Source: Phellopilus nigrolimitatus
Taxonomy: Eukaryota > Basidiomycota > Agaricomycetes > Hymenochaetales > Hymenochaetaceae
NCBI GenBank assembly: GCA_021029095.1
Contig: JAJOHG010000034.1
Span: 248,001 to 312,000 of the forward strand
Length of the DNA: 64,000 nucleotides
Direction of reading: 5' to 3'
Below the pieces are notes generated by a model. The model was not told the origin of the DNA and did no database searches. It saw only the letters and a program-made list of their open reading frames with translations. Within the stretch, counting starts at the first letter, position 1. Each line of letters begins with the position of its first letter. Shown one piece after another: positions 1-10,986 of the stretch. The translations under genes were made by a program, and so were the position numbers.

Positions 1-1545
1 GGCCCTCCCGTCCACACCCTCCAGAAAGCGTCTTTTCAACTTCAACTCACCCGGTAATTCCAATCCCGCCACTCCGACACGCCGATTAGACACACCTGCC
101 GACGAGGTCTATTCTCTTAGCCCTGTCCGCGCAGAGAGCCGGCGCCTTCTGGAGAGCCCACGGCGGCAGTTGCGGAGCGTTTGCAAAACACCATATCGCG
201 TCCTGGACGCACCGGATCTCGCAGATGACTTTTACTTAAACCTGGTAGATTGGTCGAGTACAAACGTACTCGGTGTCGGGCTGGGTTCGTGCGTCTATCT
301 ATGGACTGCGCACACAGCAGCCGTGTCAAAACTCTGTGACTTGCAGAACCAGCAAGATACAGTAAGTTCGCTTTCGTGGGTTCAGAAGGTGAGCTTGCGT
401 CTCTTCTCTTTCGTTTCCGTCGATGCATTCTGAAACGCAGCATCCAGGGCACTACACTAGCTATTGGGACACTATCTGGGCGTCTACACATCTACGACGC
501 CCACACACTACAAGTGCTGCGGACATATCCGCAGGCGCACGCGCAGCGCATCGGGGCGCTGGCGTGGAACGCGCACATCTTGTCATCGGGCTCGCGGGAC
601 CGGATGGTGCACCACCGGGACGTGCGGGAGTCGGGCACGAGGCCGTTTAGGCGGTGCTCGGGGCATCGGCAGGAGGTGTGTGGGCTCAAGTGGAGCGGCG
701 ACGGTGGCCCGCAGAACGCAATGCTCGCGAGCGGTGGGAACGACAATAAGGTGTGCATCTGGGACTTGCGGGGCTCGCGGCGGGCGGCGGGGATGGGAAT
801 GGGGTCTGGGTCGGCAGGTGGAAGCGGGGGCGGGGTCGGGAGTGTGAGTGTGAGCTCGGGTGCGAGCGGGAGCGGGAGTTCGTTAAGTGGAGGGAGGGCG
901 AGCATCGCCTCTGTCACAGGCGCGAGTGTCGCTGGTCCTAGCATGAGTACCGGTGCGAGTGCGAGCGTAGTCGCAACTGCAAACGGGAGCACGAACGCGA
1001 TGGACGACGTGCCGGGCGACCAGCCACTGTGGAAATTCCACGAGCACACTGCTGCTGTGAAAGCACTGGCGTGGGACCCGCATATGTCTGGGATTCTGGC
1101 AACGGGTGGGGGGACGCAGGACAAGACGATCCGGTTCTGGAACGTGTTCAATGGGACGATGCTGAACGACTTGGACACAGGAAGTCAGGTGCGTAATTTC
1201 TTCTTTTTCCAGGCAGAAAAGGCTGTGCTGAGATAATTTATGGGAGGGCAGGTGTGTAACCTGACGTGGTCGCTAACATCGCACGAGCTTGTATCGACCC
1301 ACGGGTTCTCGTCGACGACGGCGCAAAACCAGATCTGCATCTGGAAGTACCCGTCGTTGGACATGGTCGCGTCGCTGACGGGGCACACGCACCGGGTGCT
1401 GTACCTCGCGATGAGCCCGGATGGGGAGACGATCGTGACGGGGGCGGGGGACGAGACGCTGCGGTTCTGGAACGCGTTCCCGAAGAAGGAGAGCCGGGAG
1501 TCGAAGAAGGAGAGCAAGCTCGATTTTGGACGACAGATCCGGTGA
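1..1545 (+). CDS. CDH1: Cdh1/Fizzy-related APC/C activator, 5' partial
   Basis: WD40 co-activator that brings substrates to the anaphase-promoting complex in late mitosis and G1. The exons read 1-388 (open at the left edge), 448-1188 and 1252-1545, separated by introns of 59 and 63 nt. The family signature [19 protein letters not shown] precedes the propeller. Blades show [43 protein letters not shown] and [13 protein letters not shown]. The protein ends in Ile-Arg, the IR tail that docks on the APC3 TPR subunit. The N-terminal C-box lies beyond the window. A Gly/Ser-rich insert of about 75 residues (roughly 781-1010) interrupts the propeller between two blades. [15 protein letters not shown] and the IR end favour Cdh1/Ste9/Srw1 over Cdc20; this is a family-level assignment. 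Confidence 0.93.
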
Positions 1546-2409
1546 ACGTGCTGGACTCGATTTACGTTACTGAAGCCGACTGTCGACCACCATACATGTT
1601 ATGCACCACAGCACATGAAGTCGCACCCACGGCTGCTGTACGACCAAGCCAGCAGGCTACACAAGCACTAACCACCGCACCACCGCACCATTGCACACTA
1701 TTACTTATGGATTTTCCTCCTGCATGATAATTTTTTCTTTGCTTTGTATGGTACTGTTACATGGTCTGTCGTACTGCTGTAAAACGGATAATATGTTTTT
1801 TTTTGCACGAAAATTGGCAAATTCTCTGTGGAACGTTCGTTATCAGACGGCGGTGGTCACCCGGCTGATAGCGCGGCGGAGTGCGAAAAAATAGTAGTCG
1901 CTAGCGTGGGGGAGGCGAAAAGAGAATAGGATCATTATTTTCTAGTTCCAACGTCCATTTGGCCCTTCGTTCTCGTCGTCCCCTTCTCGTCGTCGTCGCC
2001 GTCGCCTTCGCCGTCGTTGCTGTCGTCGAGCGGCCGTCTGGCTTTTGTTGTTGAACCCTTTCCGTTCTCTTTAATCCATATCTATACAGTGACACCGCAC
2101 AGAAACGCGCACGCATCGTCTGTCTCTCTGTCTTTCAGTCTTTCCGTCGTCGTCTTCGTCGTTAGACTTATTTGACTGCCCGTTGCCCGTTGCCGCATTT
2201 TTCCCTTCGTGCGTGTCTCTTTTGCTCACAACTCCCACTCTTTTGTTTGAGGCCACCCCCACGCTCGTTCCCTTCTCCCTATATTCATATCCTTAAAACT
2301 TGGTATCTGATTTACCCGCCTTTTTTTTCGAAACACACATTTTCGCCGTTGCCCCTACTTCCCCTCCATCCCTTTCCATTCTCTTTCTCCCCCCGCGCAT
2401 TATCGGAAC
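1546..2409. promoter_or_regulatory. Cdh1 3' region and promoter/5' leader of the RRM gene
   Basis: This 864-nt stretch has no convincing gene. The first half is the Cdh1 3' flank, with A/C-rich then T-rich sequence. From about 1975 a run of CGTCGT/CGCCGT triplets (1975-2030) is followed by pyrimidine-rich sequence (2110-2400) leading to the ATG at 2410. CT-rich blocks of this kind are usual in basidiomycete core promoters. I see no clear TATA box. Confidence 0.5.
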
Positions 2410-4969
2410 ATGGACGACTCCCAGACCGTCTTCGCATACCCGCCCAGCTACGCCTTTGATCTCGACATGTCCAAGGTGCGCTTGCTTCTTCCACTCCCTT
2501 TTTACTTCGTGCGAAGGAACCGGCCCTGGCTGATTGGACTCCGACTCTCAGCGTCCGATGGAGATGACCGGAGGCCCAGAATCAAAGAAGGCCCGCTGGT
2601 CGCCCAACTCCTTCACTAACAGCCCCGTTGCGAACGGCGCCTCCCGCGACCTCTTTGCCAACTACGGCTACGGCGGCCAGGCCGCGATTAACCATCACCA
2701 CCAGCAAGCACAGCAGCAACAGCAGCAGGCGCATCACGCCGGCTTCGGCGCCATGAACGGCGCGAGCAGCCTTGGGCTGAATAGCCACAGCCAGCTTTAT
2801 TCCACTCCGTCGCTCACCGTCAACACCGCGACGAACGGCGTGGGCATGCCCTCCCAGATCAGCCCCAGCAGCGCGACTTCCCCATTTCCCACGATGCAGA
2901 TGCAACAACAGCACGCCCAACAGAACGGCCAGAACGGGAGCGCCGCGTATGGTGGCTTTGGTGGATACGGCATGAACGGCATGCTCGGGATGGGCATGGG
3001 CGGAATGGGTGGCATGGGCATGCTCAATGTTGGCGGTTTCCCGTACAGCCCGCAAATGGGGTCTTTCCAGCAGGTGAGCAGGCCCCTTTTTGCTGGCGAG
3101 GAAGCGGTTGCTATAGCGATTTTCAGCAGAACTTTAACCAGCAACGTATGGGCTCGCTAAATGTTCCCGTTACTCCTACCGCGGCGTATTCGCCGGTCGC
3201 GCTCAACGCGGCGCTCGGCTCCGCAGGCAACGCGACGGGACGCACCGTCTACGTCGGCAACCTCCCTTCGACCGCGTCGGTTGACGAATTGCTCAATCTC
3301 GTGCATTTCGGCCCGCTTGAGTCCATTCGCGTGCTCCCCGAGAAGTCGTGCGTGTTCCTGAGCTTCCTCGACGGTGCCACCGCCGCAGCTTTCCACGCAG
3401 ACGCGACGATCAAGAAGCTTTCTCTGCATGGGATCGAGCTCAAGATCGGCTGGGGCAAGCCCAGCCCCGTCCCCAGCCAGGTCGCACTCAGCATCCAGCA
3501 AAGCAACGCAAGCCGTAACGTGTATATCGGTGGACTCGACGAAGGCATGACGGAGGAGCAACTGCGCGACGATCTTAGCCGCTTCGGGCTCATCGACCAG
3601 GTCAAGATCGTCCGTGACAAGAACATCGGCTTCGTCCACTTCTTAAGCATCTCCACCGCCACCAAGGTATGCACGCGATCTACTTCATATTTGATATGGA
3701 GACCACGCCTCTGATAAGCTTCTTTCTCCTTTGGGTGCTTTGGGTGCTTTGGGTGCTTTGGGTGGGAATTAACAGGTCGTCGCGACCCTCCCGACCGAGC
3801 CCGCGTGGGCCGGCAAGCGCGTCAACTACGGCAAGGACCGCTGCGCGTACATCCCCAAGTCGCAGCAGGCTGCTGCACAGGCCGCACAGGCTGCCGCTGC
3901 GCAGTCCCTCGTTGCGCAGTCGGCGGCGCAGATGTCGCCGCTGCAGACGTCCCCGTTCTCGCCCTACACGCCGTTCTCGCCGGAGGGCATGAACGGAATG
4001 AACGGGATGGGCTCCGCGAGCCTCAATCGCACGGTCTACCTCGGGAACATCCACCCGGAGACGACAACTGAAGACCTGTGCAACTCCATCCGGGGCGGCG
4101 TGCTGCAGAGTATTCGATACATGCAGGATAAGCACATTGCTGTAAGCTGTTGACCCTTTCTACCTGCTGCTGTATATGGATTCTAATTATTCGTCATCGT
4201 GACTTTTCAGTTCGTGACCTTCGTTGACCCTACGGCCGCATTCACGTTCTACCAGGTTGCATCGTACCAGGGTTTGACGCTCAACAACCGCCGTCTCAAA
4301 GTCGGCTGGGGAAAGAACTCGGGGCCTTTGCCCCCTGCTCTCGCGCTCGCCGTGCATTCAGGTGCCACGCGCAACGTGTACATCGGCAATGTTGAGGACT
4401 TTGATAAGTTCAATGAGGAGAAGCTCAAGAGGGACTTTGGCGAGTATGGCGACATCGAGCTCGTCAACTTCTTAAAGGAGAAGTAAGCTCTTCCTACGTC
4501 ATTTGCGACTAGTAATGGAGCTAATCGGGTATTCTATTTTACTTACAGGAACTGCGCATTCGTGAACTTCACGAACATCTCGAACGCGACGAAGGCGATT
4601 GACGGCATCAAGAACAAGACGGACTACGCGAACCTGCGTATCGCTCATGGGAAGGACCGCTGTGCGAACCCGCCACGCTCTGGCCCGCAGGGCGGCGCGA
4701 GTGGTGGCGGCATGCGCCGTACCGCGAGCGGGAACACAAACGCCGCGAGCACCGTAGCGTCGCCAAACCCGATGGTGAGGGCGAGCTACTTAACGGCACT
4801 GGGCTCGAGCTTGGCGAGGAGGAGGTCGGGTTCGCTGACGCGGACGTGGCAGTCGGCAATGCAGACATGCTCCCCACCGAGGAGACCATCTAAGAATATC
4901 CGCCCTGCTGATCTTAAGAGCGCTTCACCCGCCCGCACTTCATTCGAGACCGCGGGCGTCTGTTTGTAG
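2410..4969 (+). CDS. nrd1: Nrd1/Msa2-type protein with four RNA-recognition motifs
   Basis: Cytoplasmic mRNA-binding protein of the fission-yeast Nrd1/Msa2 type, a regulator of sexual differentiation; this is unrelated to budding-yeast NRD1. Exons: 2410-2475, 2552-3073, 3127-3666, 3776-4141, 4211-4482 and 4549 to the end. After a Gln/Asn/Met/Gly-rich N-terminus come four RRMs, with RNP2 motifs [24 protein letters not shown] and NVYIGNVE, and RNP1-like [22 protein letters not shown] and NCAFVNFT. The typical [11 protein letters not shown] and [17 protein letters not shown] linkers follow RRM2 and RRM4. The current frame runs to 4969 with an unlikely Arg/Ser tail. A more natural acidic tail (ending DMLPTEETI, stop at 4891-4893) is readable one frame over from about 4720, so there may be a frame break near the C-terminus. 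Confidence 0.88.
3727..3766 (+). repeat. Four tandem 9-nt units inside an Nrd1 intron
   Basis: The 109-nt intron at 3667-3775 holds four consecutive copies of a CTTTGGGTG-like unit (about 3729-3764). This intron is roughly twice the length of its neighbours, and the repeat accounts for part of the extra length. It is probably a neutral minisatellite. Confidence 0.7.
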
Positions 4970-5903
4970 TTTATCCGGAATACCCCCTCCCTCTCGCTCT
5001 GTGTCCCTTTCTCGCTTTCTGCCTGGAATTCTCCATGCCAGTCCCCTCCTCAAAATCGCGTTCACATCTCGCCTGGAAAGTTATATCTCCTCCCTCCCCA
5101 ATGCGAATACTCTAGTCGGGCGTTCCTGTGTCTATATGGTCTACATATGTGCGCCCTCCCTTCCCGCTCTGCCCGTTAATAACACCTCAGTGGATGGAGA
5201 GAAAGATAAGTCGGCTTCGGATTCCTGCCGTGCGGCGATGCGCGCAGCGGAACTCTTGGGCTATTGGTTGTTAGTCTTTTTATCAACTACCGTTTCTCGT
5301 CCCCCCTGTCTCTTTAGTTTTTGTGCTTCGTTCCGGTTCCGCATTTCGTTCGCTTGAACATTTTCGCTCTCTTCTCTCATCTCGCCCGGTCCTGGTCCCC
5401 GTTCGCTTCTTCTTATTTGAAGTCATTTATATGCCTTACCCTTTCTCCCTCTCTCTCTCTCTCTTTCTCTATCCTCTACTTTCTCTTCATCTCTCTCCAA
5501 CACCGTATATCTCTCGAGGTCGACGGACGCATCTTTGGACGGCACTCAGCTTCGGTCGGACACCTCACCTCGTCGCGCCCAGCCCTTGCCCGCCCCCCTT
5601 TTTTCTCTCGGTGCAAATATGCATGTGGAAAAAAAGAAATATCCCTGCTGTTGTCGGCGACGCGTCTGAAAGAAAAATACAAAGACAACGTATATCTCGC
5701 TGTGTGTTTTCCCCGTCTGTTCCGCCGCCCGCACGTACCCTCGCTGTATCCCCCATCCCCCGCCCGGTATATATATAAACTACATATCCCGATATCGATC
5801 CGCCGCGCGTCCGCGTTCTATATAAGTTACTAGCCCTGTCTTATTTCTGGTACGCGCTGCCGACTGACAACCAGACGATGAAAGAAATTGTCGCGATTGA
5901 TGT
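4970..5903. promoter_or_regulatory. CT-rich, TATA-containing promoter-like region
   Basis: There is no gene here that I can support; the open frames are low-complexity artefacts. The stretch is strongly pyrimidine-rich, with a CT microsatellite at about 5437-5510, a clear TATA-like element at 5768-5779 and the first downstream ATG at 5878. It looks like the 3' flank of Nrd1 followed by a complete core promoter driving the downstream gene. Confidence 0.5.
5768..5779 (+). promoter_or_regulatory. TATA box-like element
   Basis: TATATATATAAA lies about 100 nt upstream of the first ATG (5878) and just downstream of a long CT-rich block. This is the usual arrangement of a strong fungal core promoter. 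Confidence 0.5.
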
Positions 5904-6560
5904 GTGTTGTGCGGTTCGTTCGCTGAGAGGAAGGTCGTTTTGCGCTGCGAGCTTTGCGTTTTCTTACCCGCCTTTTTGGACGGCGGCAACGACGTGGAGC
6001 CATCTGTCCAGCGGGTTGGCGGAAACGCATCCTACGATGCGATCAAGGCAGCCTTCGCGCAGCACTTAAACGACCCTACTTTCTTTCCCGATGGTGGATA
6101 TCTTGGCTTCGGCCTGCGGCACGCGTATCCTCTCGAGACTACAGCGGACAAGAACAAACTGTCCGTACTCCAGAAATGTCTAAAGGGAAACGACGCGGCT
6201 GTCATGAAGGCGTGTAAGGAGTTCTCCTTGGATGCGTTTTTGAATCTGCTTTACGAGGATGACTCTGGTGGACAAGTTCTGCTGGACAAATACCTGGACG
6301 TGGAGGGTTGGTCTCCGGATGGCGACATGTGGCTTGAATTGCGGGGTTGCGGTGGCAAAGTGATCCAAGTCGGCTGCGACGCGGAGGATGAAGGGGCGGA
6401 TTTTAAGGTAACCTGGGTGACGGAGAGGACCACTCACAATGAAATCGAGTCGCCATATGTTGCGTACGGGAACGAACACCGGTGCGCGTACAGTTACGCA
6501 CAGTTTTGTCTAGTTGTGACAGTCCCGCCTTACGGACGGCGGGCAAAAGCGAGCACGTAA
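5904..6560 (+). CDS. C-terminal part of a 2OG-Fe(II) oxygenase-like protein, probably N-truncated
   Basis: One open frame with clear protein character from about 5990 on. It resembles the C-terminal half of an Agaricomycete family annotated as Fe(II)/2-oxoglutarate dioxygenase-like: GGYLGFGLRHAYPL, then LKGNDAAVMKACKEF, then VTWVTERTTHNEIESPYVA and YSYAQFCLVVTVPP near the end. The N-terminal half expected to carry the HxD...H iron ligands is missing, and no suitable upstream exon is visible before the CT-rich promoter. It is either a truncated gene newly placed behind a promoter or a remnant. The start codon is uncertain (5878 is in another frame). The family call rests on remembered motif similarity and is tentative. 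Confidence 0.45.
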   Translation: MLCGSFAERKVVLRCELCVFLPAFLDGGNDVEPSVQRVGGNASYDAIKAAFAQHLNDPTFFPDGGYLGFGLRHAYPLETTADKNKLSVLQKCLKGNDAAVMKACKEFSLDAFLNLLYEDDSGGQVLLDKYLDVEGWSPDGDMWLELRGCGGKVIQVGCDAEDEGADFKVTWVTERTTHNEIESPYVAYGNEHRCAYSYAQFCLVVTVPPYGRRAKAST

Positions 6561-6816
6561 ACACTCCGTCCATACGTAAAATAACTGTACAATCACTAGC
6601 TTTTGGCGATTAAAATCTATATGAGTATCGACTTCGGATTGCCTCAATCAGGGATGTCTTTGAGATTCAGATAAATTGTTGAAATTCAGAAATCATTGTT
6701 TTTTCTCTGGTAGAGGGTATCCGAAAGGACAGAAACCAATCTGTCTTGTACACTAACTATCCTGGAAGACTTGGGTGAACTGTTCGTTGAATGAACCACT
6801 TTATAAATTGGAATCT
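6561..6816. other. Convergent 3' intergenic region
   Basis: AT-rich spacer between the 3' ends of the oxygenase-like gene and the CipC-like gene. Nothing else is evident. Confidence 0.5.
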
Positions 6817-7565
6817 TCAATAGCTGCGGTAGTAGCCCTGAGGAGGGGGAGCCTGTTCGTATCCTCCATATCCTCCGCCATAACCTTGCGGTGGCGGAGG
6901 AGCCTGCCCGTATCCTCCATATCCGCCACCGTAGCCTTGCTGCTGAGGAGGTGCAGGCGAATAATAGCCTCCCCCATATCCCTGTGCAGGCTGTGGAGCA
7001 CCGCCGTAGCCTGCATTGCCGTAAGTCTGGCCGTACCAGCCGTAGCTCGGGCATCCCTGCGACCCGTACGGCGCGCCCCCGCCGAAGTTGTACTCCTGCC
7101 GCGGGCCCGCGGCGGACTGCGCGTACTCCCACCCGCTCGCACCTGCACCGTAGCGCTGCTCGGCTTGCTGGTGCGCCTCGTGCTCCGCGAGCCGTTTCGC
7201 CTTGTGCCGGTCGAGGAAGTCCAGGCCCTTCGTCTCGGCGAGTTTGTCGACTTCCGCGGCGGCGATCGCGGCGAGGATTTCCTGTGGGAAAACGGGGCTT
7301 TCGGTAAACGTTGACCTAGAGATGACACGATTCGGGAACGGACCTTCATCTTGTGGTGTGAGACTGGTTGCCCCGTCGCGCGGAGATGTGCCTCGTAGGC
7401 ATGCATCGCGGCAAATCCTGCCGCAGCAGCGATTGCTATGGAGTCGTTTTATGTTTCGGGTGCTAAATCAATGGATAAACTACACTCACCTTCATGCGTA
7501 AAGCTCGATTGATGCTTTGGTTGCTGAGCGACGTATAGATCTTCATAATACTCGTGTGCGTGCAT
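6817..7565 (-). CDS. CipC-like (DUF3759) protein with a Gly/Tyr/Pro-rich tail
   Basis: Three exons on the minus strand: 7490-7565, 7344-7435 and 6817-7281 (introns of 54 and 62 nt), giving 210 residues. The first 100 residues match the CipC/DUF3759 family, named for a concanamycin-induced fungal protein: HEAIAAAAGFAAMHAYEAH, PVSHHKMKEILAAIAAAEVD and KLAETKGLDFLDRHKAKR. The family is small, soluble, often stress-induced and of unknown biochemistry. The C-terminal half is unusual for it: repeats of GYGGGYGGYGQAPPPPQ type, resembling a prion-like or PEF-type low-complexity tail. A second CipC-like gene without this tail lies at 23508-24030. The other minus-strand frames here are shadows. Confidence 0.85.
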
Positions 7566-8079
7566 AATTCGTCTTTGAAATGCTCCTCAGGGATACGCGA
7601 TACTTAGAAGAGTTATCTACTCTTACCTGCGGGTGGTAGATTAGGTGTCTCGCTTGGGGTGTATGTAGTTCTCTGTGCGTTAGTTGCTGTTAACTCCTGT
7701 CCTTAAGTACACCGTGACTGAAACGTCGACAGTCCCGACACAGTGCCATCGATTAAGGCGCTGCCGCGGTGATTCTGCGCCGATATAGTGCGCAGCACCG
7801 TAATGATATTGTAGGTAGCCAATGGCCGAGGGCGACATTCAAACGGACGTCGCGAAGTGATCCTATCAAAGCTTAAGGACTCCAAAGGAGACCTTGGGAG
7901 GCCGTGTTTGGCCGGAAAACGACTGACCTACCAGATATGACTGGGACAGTTTGAAAGCGATTCGGACAGTTGCTGGGAATTGTGAAGATAATATACATTT
8001 CATACGATTAGCGAGCTCAGCACCCATTACCAAGAAGTTAACGATAAAGTTACACGATCGACACGATTGAAGAACGACT
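7566..8079. promoter_or_regulatory. Upstream region of the CipC-like gene
   Basis: 514 nt between the ATG of the CipC-like gene (7565) and the stop codon of the MFS gene (8080), both on the minus strand. It must hold the CipC-like promoter and the MFS 3' UTR. I see no coding sequence and no obvious TATA box. Confidence 0.4.
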
Positions 8080-10789
8080 TCACCGCCCTCCTTCTCCATC
8101 ACCGCCCGCAGACAACTCCTGTATCAGCGCTGCAAGGCCGATTCGTTGCGTGATCTAATAGGAAGCAAGCAACATTGAATAAGAAAGATATCAATGAGAG
8201 TTTACGGGTAGCCTCAATCTTGAATTATGAAAACAACAAGACGCACCTCTCGTCTGAGCTCGGCATCTTCCCTGCCTGCATCGGACTTAAACAGACTATC
8301 AATCTCCTCAAGCGATACGCCCGCTGTCTCCGGGACGCAGACACGCGACCAGATAGCTGCGCCGAAACAAGCAATGGAGAAAATAGTGAAGGTTCCCCTG
8401 AAATTTCAGAAAAAGATTAAGAAACCTTTACGATTGTTAATAGTAAGAAGTACGTACGTAGGGGACGCTGAGAGGAAGGCGGGTGTCACAAGACCGATGA
8501 AGACTTGAGACACCGATTCGTAAGACAGAACGAGCATGGTGCACATTTCGCGCTTACAGTTATTTATCCAGTTGGATGCGGTCGAAATAGCCGCACCCTT
8601 GCTTCTGATAGAGAGAGGAAGGACCTCATTTGGCAGGATCCACGCGATAGGCCCGTAACTGAAGCCGTACGCCCCCGTGAAAAGATAGACGCATCTGCGA
8701 TAAAAATATTTCGTCCCGAAGTCGAAATTACAGAAATAAAAAAAGCGACGTACCCAACAGCTACCCAAGCCGCTATATGATGCGAGGCCCAACTATTTTG
8801 GTATTGGTATACCTGGGATCTGTCAGAGGGTTTGCGGCGACTGTTAAACGTCGATACGTACTAGAAGAGCAATAACTAGGTGCGCAAAGCCCATCACAAC
8901 TCCTCCCCCTGTCAAGATTATTTTGAGTTCATTTAGCCCAACAAGAAGCACACGATGATATGGCTTACATAGAAGTAACGGCTTCCTACCTACGAAGCTC
9001 TCAATCAGATGTTTCGACAAATCTCGTGAAGAGGACGTACCCACCTAGGCGATCGATATACAATATTGCGGGCACAACCGCGAGGAATTGGACAATACCA
9101 ATGCCCCCGCTGCCAAGAAGCTCGGCGGTGTCGCCTTCAAGCCCAATTCTTCGCATGAGAAGAGGTCCGTAGTATAAAAGGGCGTTTATGCCACTCCATT
9201 CTAATTTTAATCAAGCCGATCACAAACGGGCGAATAAATGCCGGTCATTAATCTTTGCGGGAGAAGGCGAGAATCAACGAATCGGAGACGGTGAACTCAC
9301 GCTGGAAAAACATCATTGTTATGCCTATAAACACACGGTCGATGTATTTTCGAGAAAAGAGCCGCGTCCAGCTATGTAACTCAGCGGCGACATGATTGTT
9401 AGCGACAGTCGGTGAGGCCGAGCGGCTGATCAACTCCGCCTCGACCTGCATCTCCAAAGACTCAAGCTACGGGCGTGTAAGCAGTTTCGCATCACTCCTT
9501 TGATTGAAAGCAGATACTCACCCTCAAGAGAGGATCTTCTAGAGGGCGAAGCCTTAAGCGTGACAGAGCCCGAAGCGCCTTTTCGTATTTGCGTTGAAGA
9601 ATAAGAAGGCGCGGAGATGGGGGAAGCACAAGACAGCCCATGGCGAGGAACATCGCTGGAAGAATCTGGATAGCCAGAGGCAGCCTCCACGAAATCGAGC
9701 CTGAGACTGCCGGTAACAATGTTATGAATATGACTAAAATACATTCGCGTGCTAGTATACATACAGTCACGCGTAAAAAATCCCGTCCAAAAGCCGAAAA
9801 CGACACCCAGGACGATGGAGAACTGCTCAAGGGCCATGAGGGAACCTCGAAGTTCCGGCGGACTGATCTCCGCCATGTATAACGGAGAGAGCATGCTGCC
9901 CAGAAGTAAGTATGGCTTCTACATGATACTTGGAAAAGATCAACAACATACCTTAAGGAGCCAATGCCAACACCGCCGATGGCTCTGCCCATAATCAAGC
10001 CACGAAGGGTCTGCGCAGCGCACTGAAGCGCTGAACCGAAACAGAACACCACTAAGAAAGAAATTCGTTGCGTTCGTTGAGTAATCGGACTTTATGCGAT
10101 AACAACTTTAGAAAAGATCAGAAAAAACGAGGTAGCCGACCAAAGCCGACTCCCCGAAGGTAGCTGAGATAGTGTTCTGCATCGCGGAGAAATCCCCGCG
10201 TAAAGCCAAATGCCTCAAACATCATACGAAGAGTGGTTTCGTAAAATAGTAATTTAAATACGTACCGCACGCAATAAGGATGGAATGTCTACGCGAATAC
10301 TTGTCCGCAAGGACACCAGCAAGCAAAGCACCGAATAGAGCACCAAGCTCGAGTACGGCAGCTGTCAGATAGATTAATGCCTTCGAATGTGGCGCAAGTG
10401 GATTATAGAATACGCACTCATCACACCCTCTTGCCAATCGCTCATGGCCCATCTTTGCCTAAACTCCTTCATCACCAGCACGTTCGCGATGACACCCTGG
10501 TCATAGCCGAATAACAGGCCACCTATCGACGCGAATATCGCGCTCACGAGCGTGTAATAGTTGTGCCGCAGGCCTGCTACGCCACCTGGCCCGTAGGCGT
10601 ACGAATACCCCACTCCATCCGGGTGAACGGTGAAGCTGCCACTCTTGAAAGTTCTTGTTGACTCGATACCCAGCGCTTGAGTATCTGCGTCCGCCGGCAA
10701 TGCTACGTACCCGTCATCGCGCTGTGTCTTCAGTCGAAGAAACCGACGAGTATTGCTTCATCAACATTTGTCTCTGCTCTCGGATCCAT
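8080..10789 (-). CDS. MFS sugar-porter family permease (quinate/hexose type)
   Basis: Plasma-membrane 12-TM transporter of the sugar porter family, cut by about a dozen introns. In order I read GGLLFGYDQGVIANVL (TM1), EGVMTAVLELGALFGAL, then ADKYSRRHSIL, GRAIGGVGIGSLSMLSPLY with MAEISPPELRGSL, IVLGVVFGFWTGFFT, PPSPRLLILQRKYEKAL, QWSGINALLYYGPLL, YIDRLGRKPLL, GFSYGPIAWILPNEVLPL (PESPR- and sugar-porter-like signatures), and VPETAGVSLEEIDSLF. Wording and spacing are closest to quinate-permease-type transporters, though substrate cannot be read from sequence. One intron (about 10053-10267) is 215 nt, unusually long here. The N-terminus is uncertain: DDGYVALPADADTQALG has no in-frame ATG, and an ATG at 10787-10789 would need a short first intron. 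The gene is divergent from the SDR. Confidence 0.88.
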
Positions 10790-10986
10790 AAGAAAACTAA
10801 CCATGGAAAAACTACAGCGAAATCAATAGAAGATTCAGCTGAGTGCAACTTAAGACCAAGGGCACAAAGAAAGGAAAGATGGACGACGAAGTGGAAAGTT
10901 TTCTAATGAGTCACGGCAATGGCCGGCTGAGGTCACCGACTCAGAACAAGTTCCATAGCCAGCTTCACCCACCATCGCTTTCACCA
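10790..10986. promoter_or_regulatory. Shared divergent promoter of the MFS and SDR genes with an AP-1-type site
   Basis: About 197 nt separate the two divergent starts. The region contains a perfect TGAGTCA (10907-10913), the bZIP (AP-1/Gcn4/Yap) core, and a near match GACTCAG at about 10938. The close spacing makes shared control of permease and SDR plausible; that is inference. Confidence 0.45.

Noticed and set aside
492..1178. Long minus-strand open frame antisense to Cdh1
   Set aside because: Composition shadow of the GC-rich, Gly/Ser-coding Cdh1 exon; no motif.
5321..5833. Plus-strand Ser/Leu/Phe-rich open frame
   Set aside because: Translation of a CT-rich promoter block.
6801..7406. 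Minus-strand Arg/Ser-rich frame over the CipC-like gene
   Set aside because: Only its first part overlaps a real exon (exon 2); the rest is read in the wrong frame after an unspliced intron.
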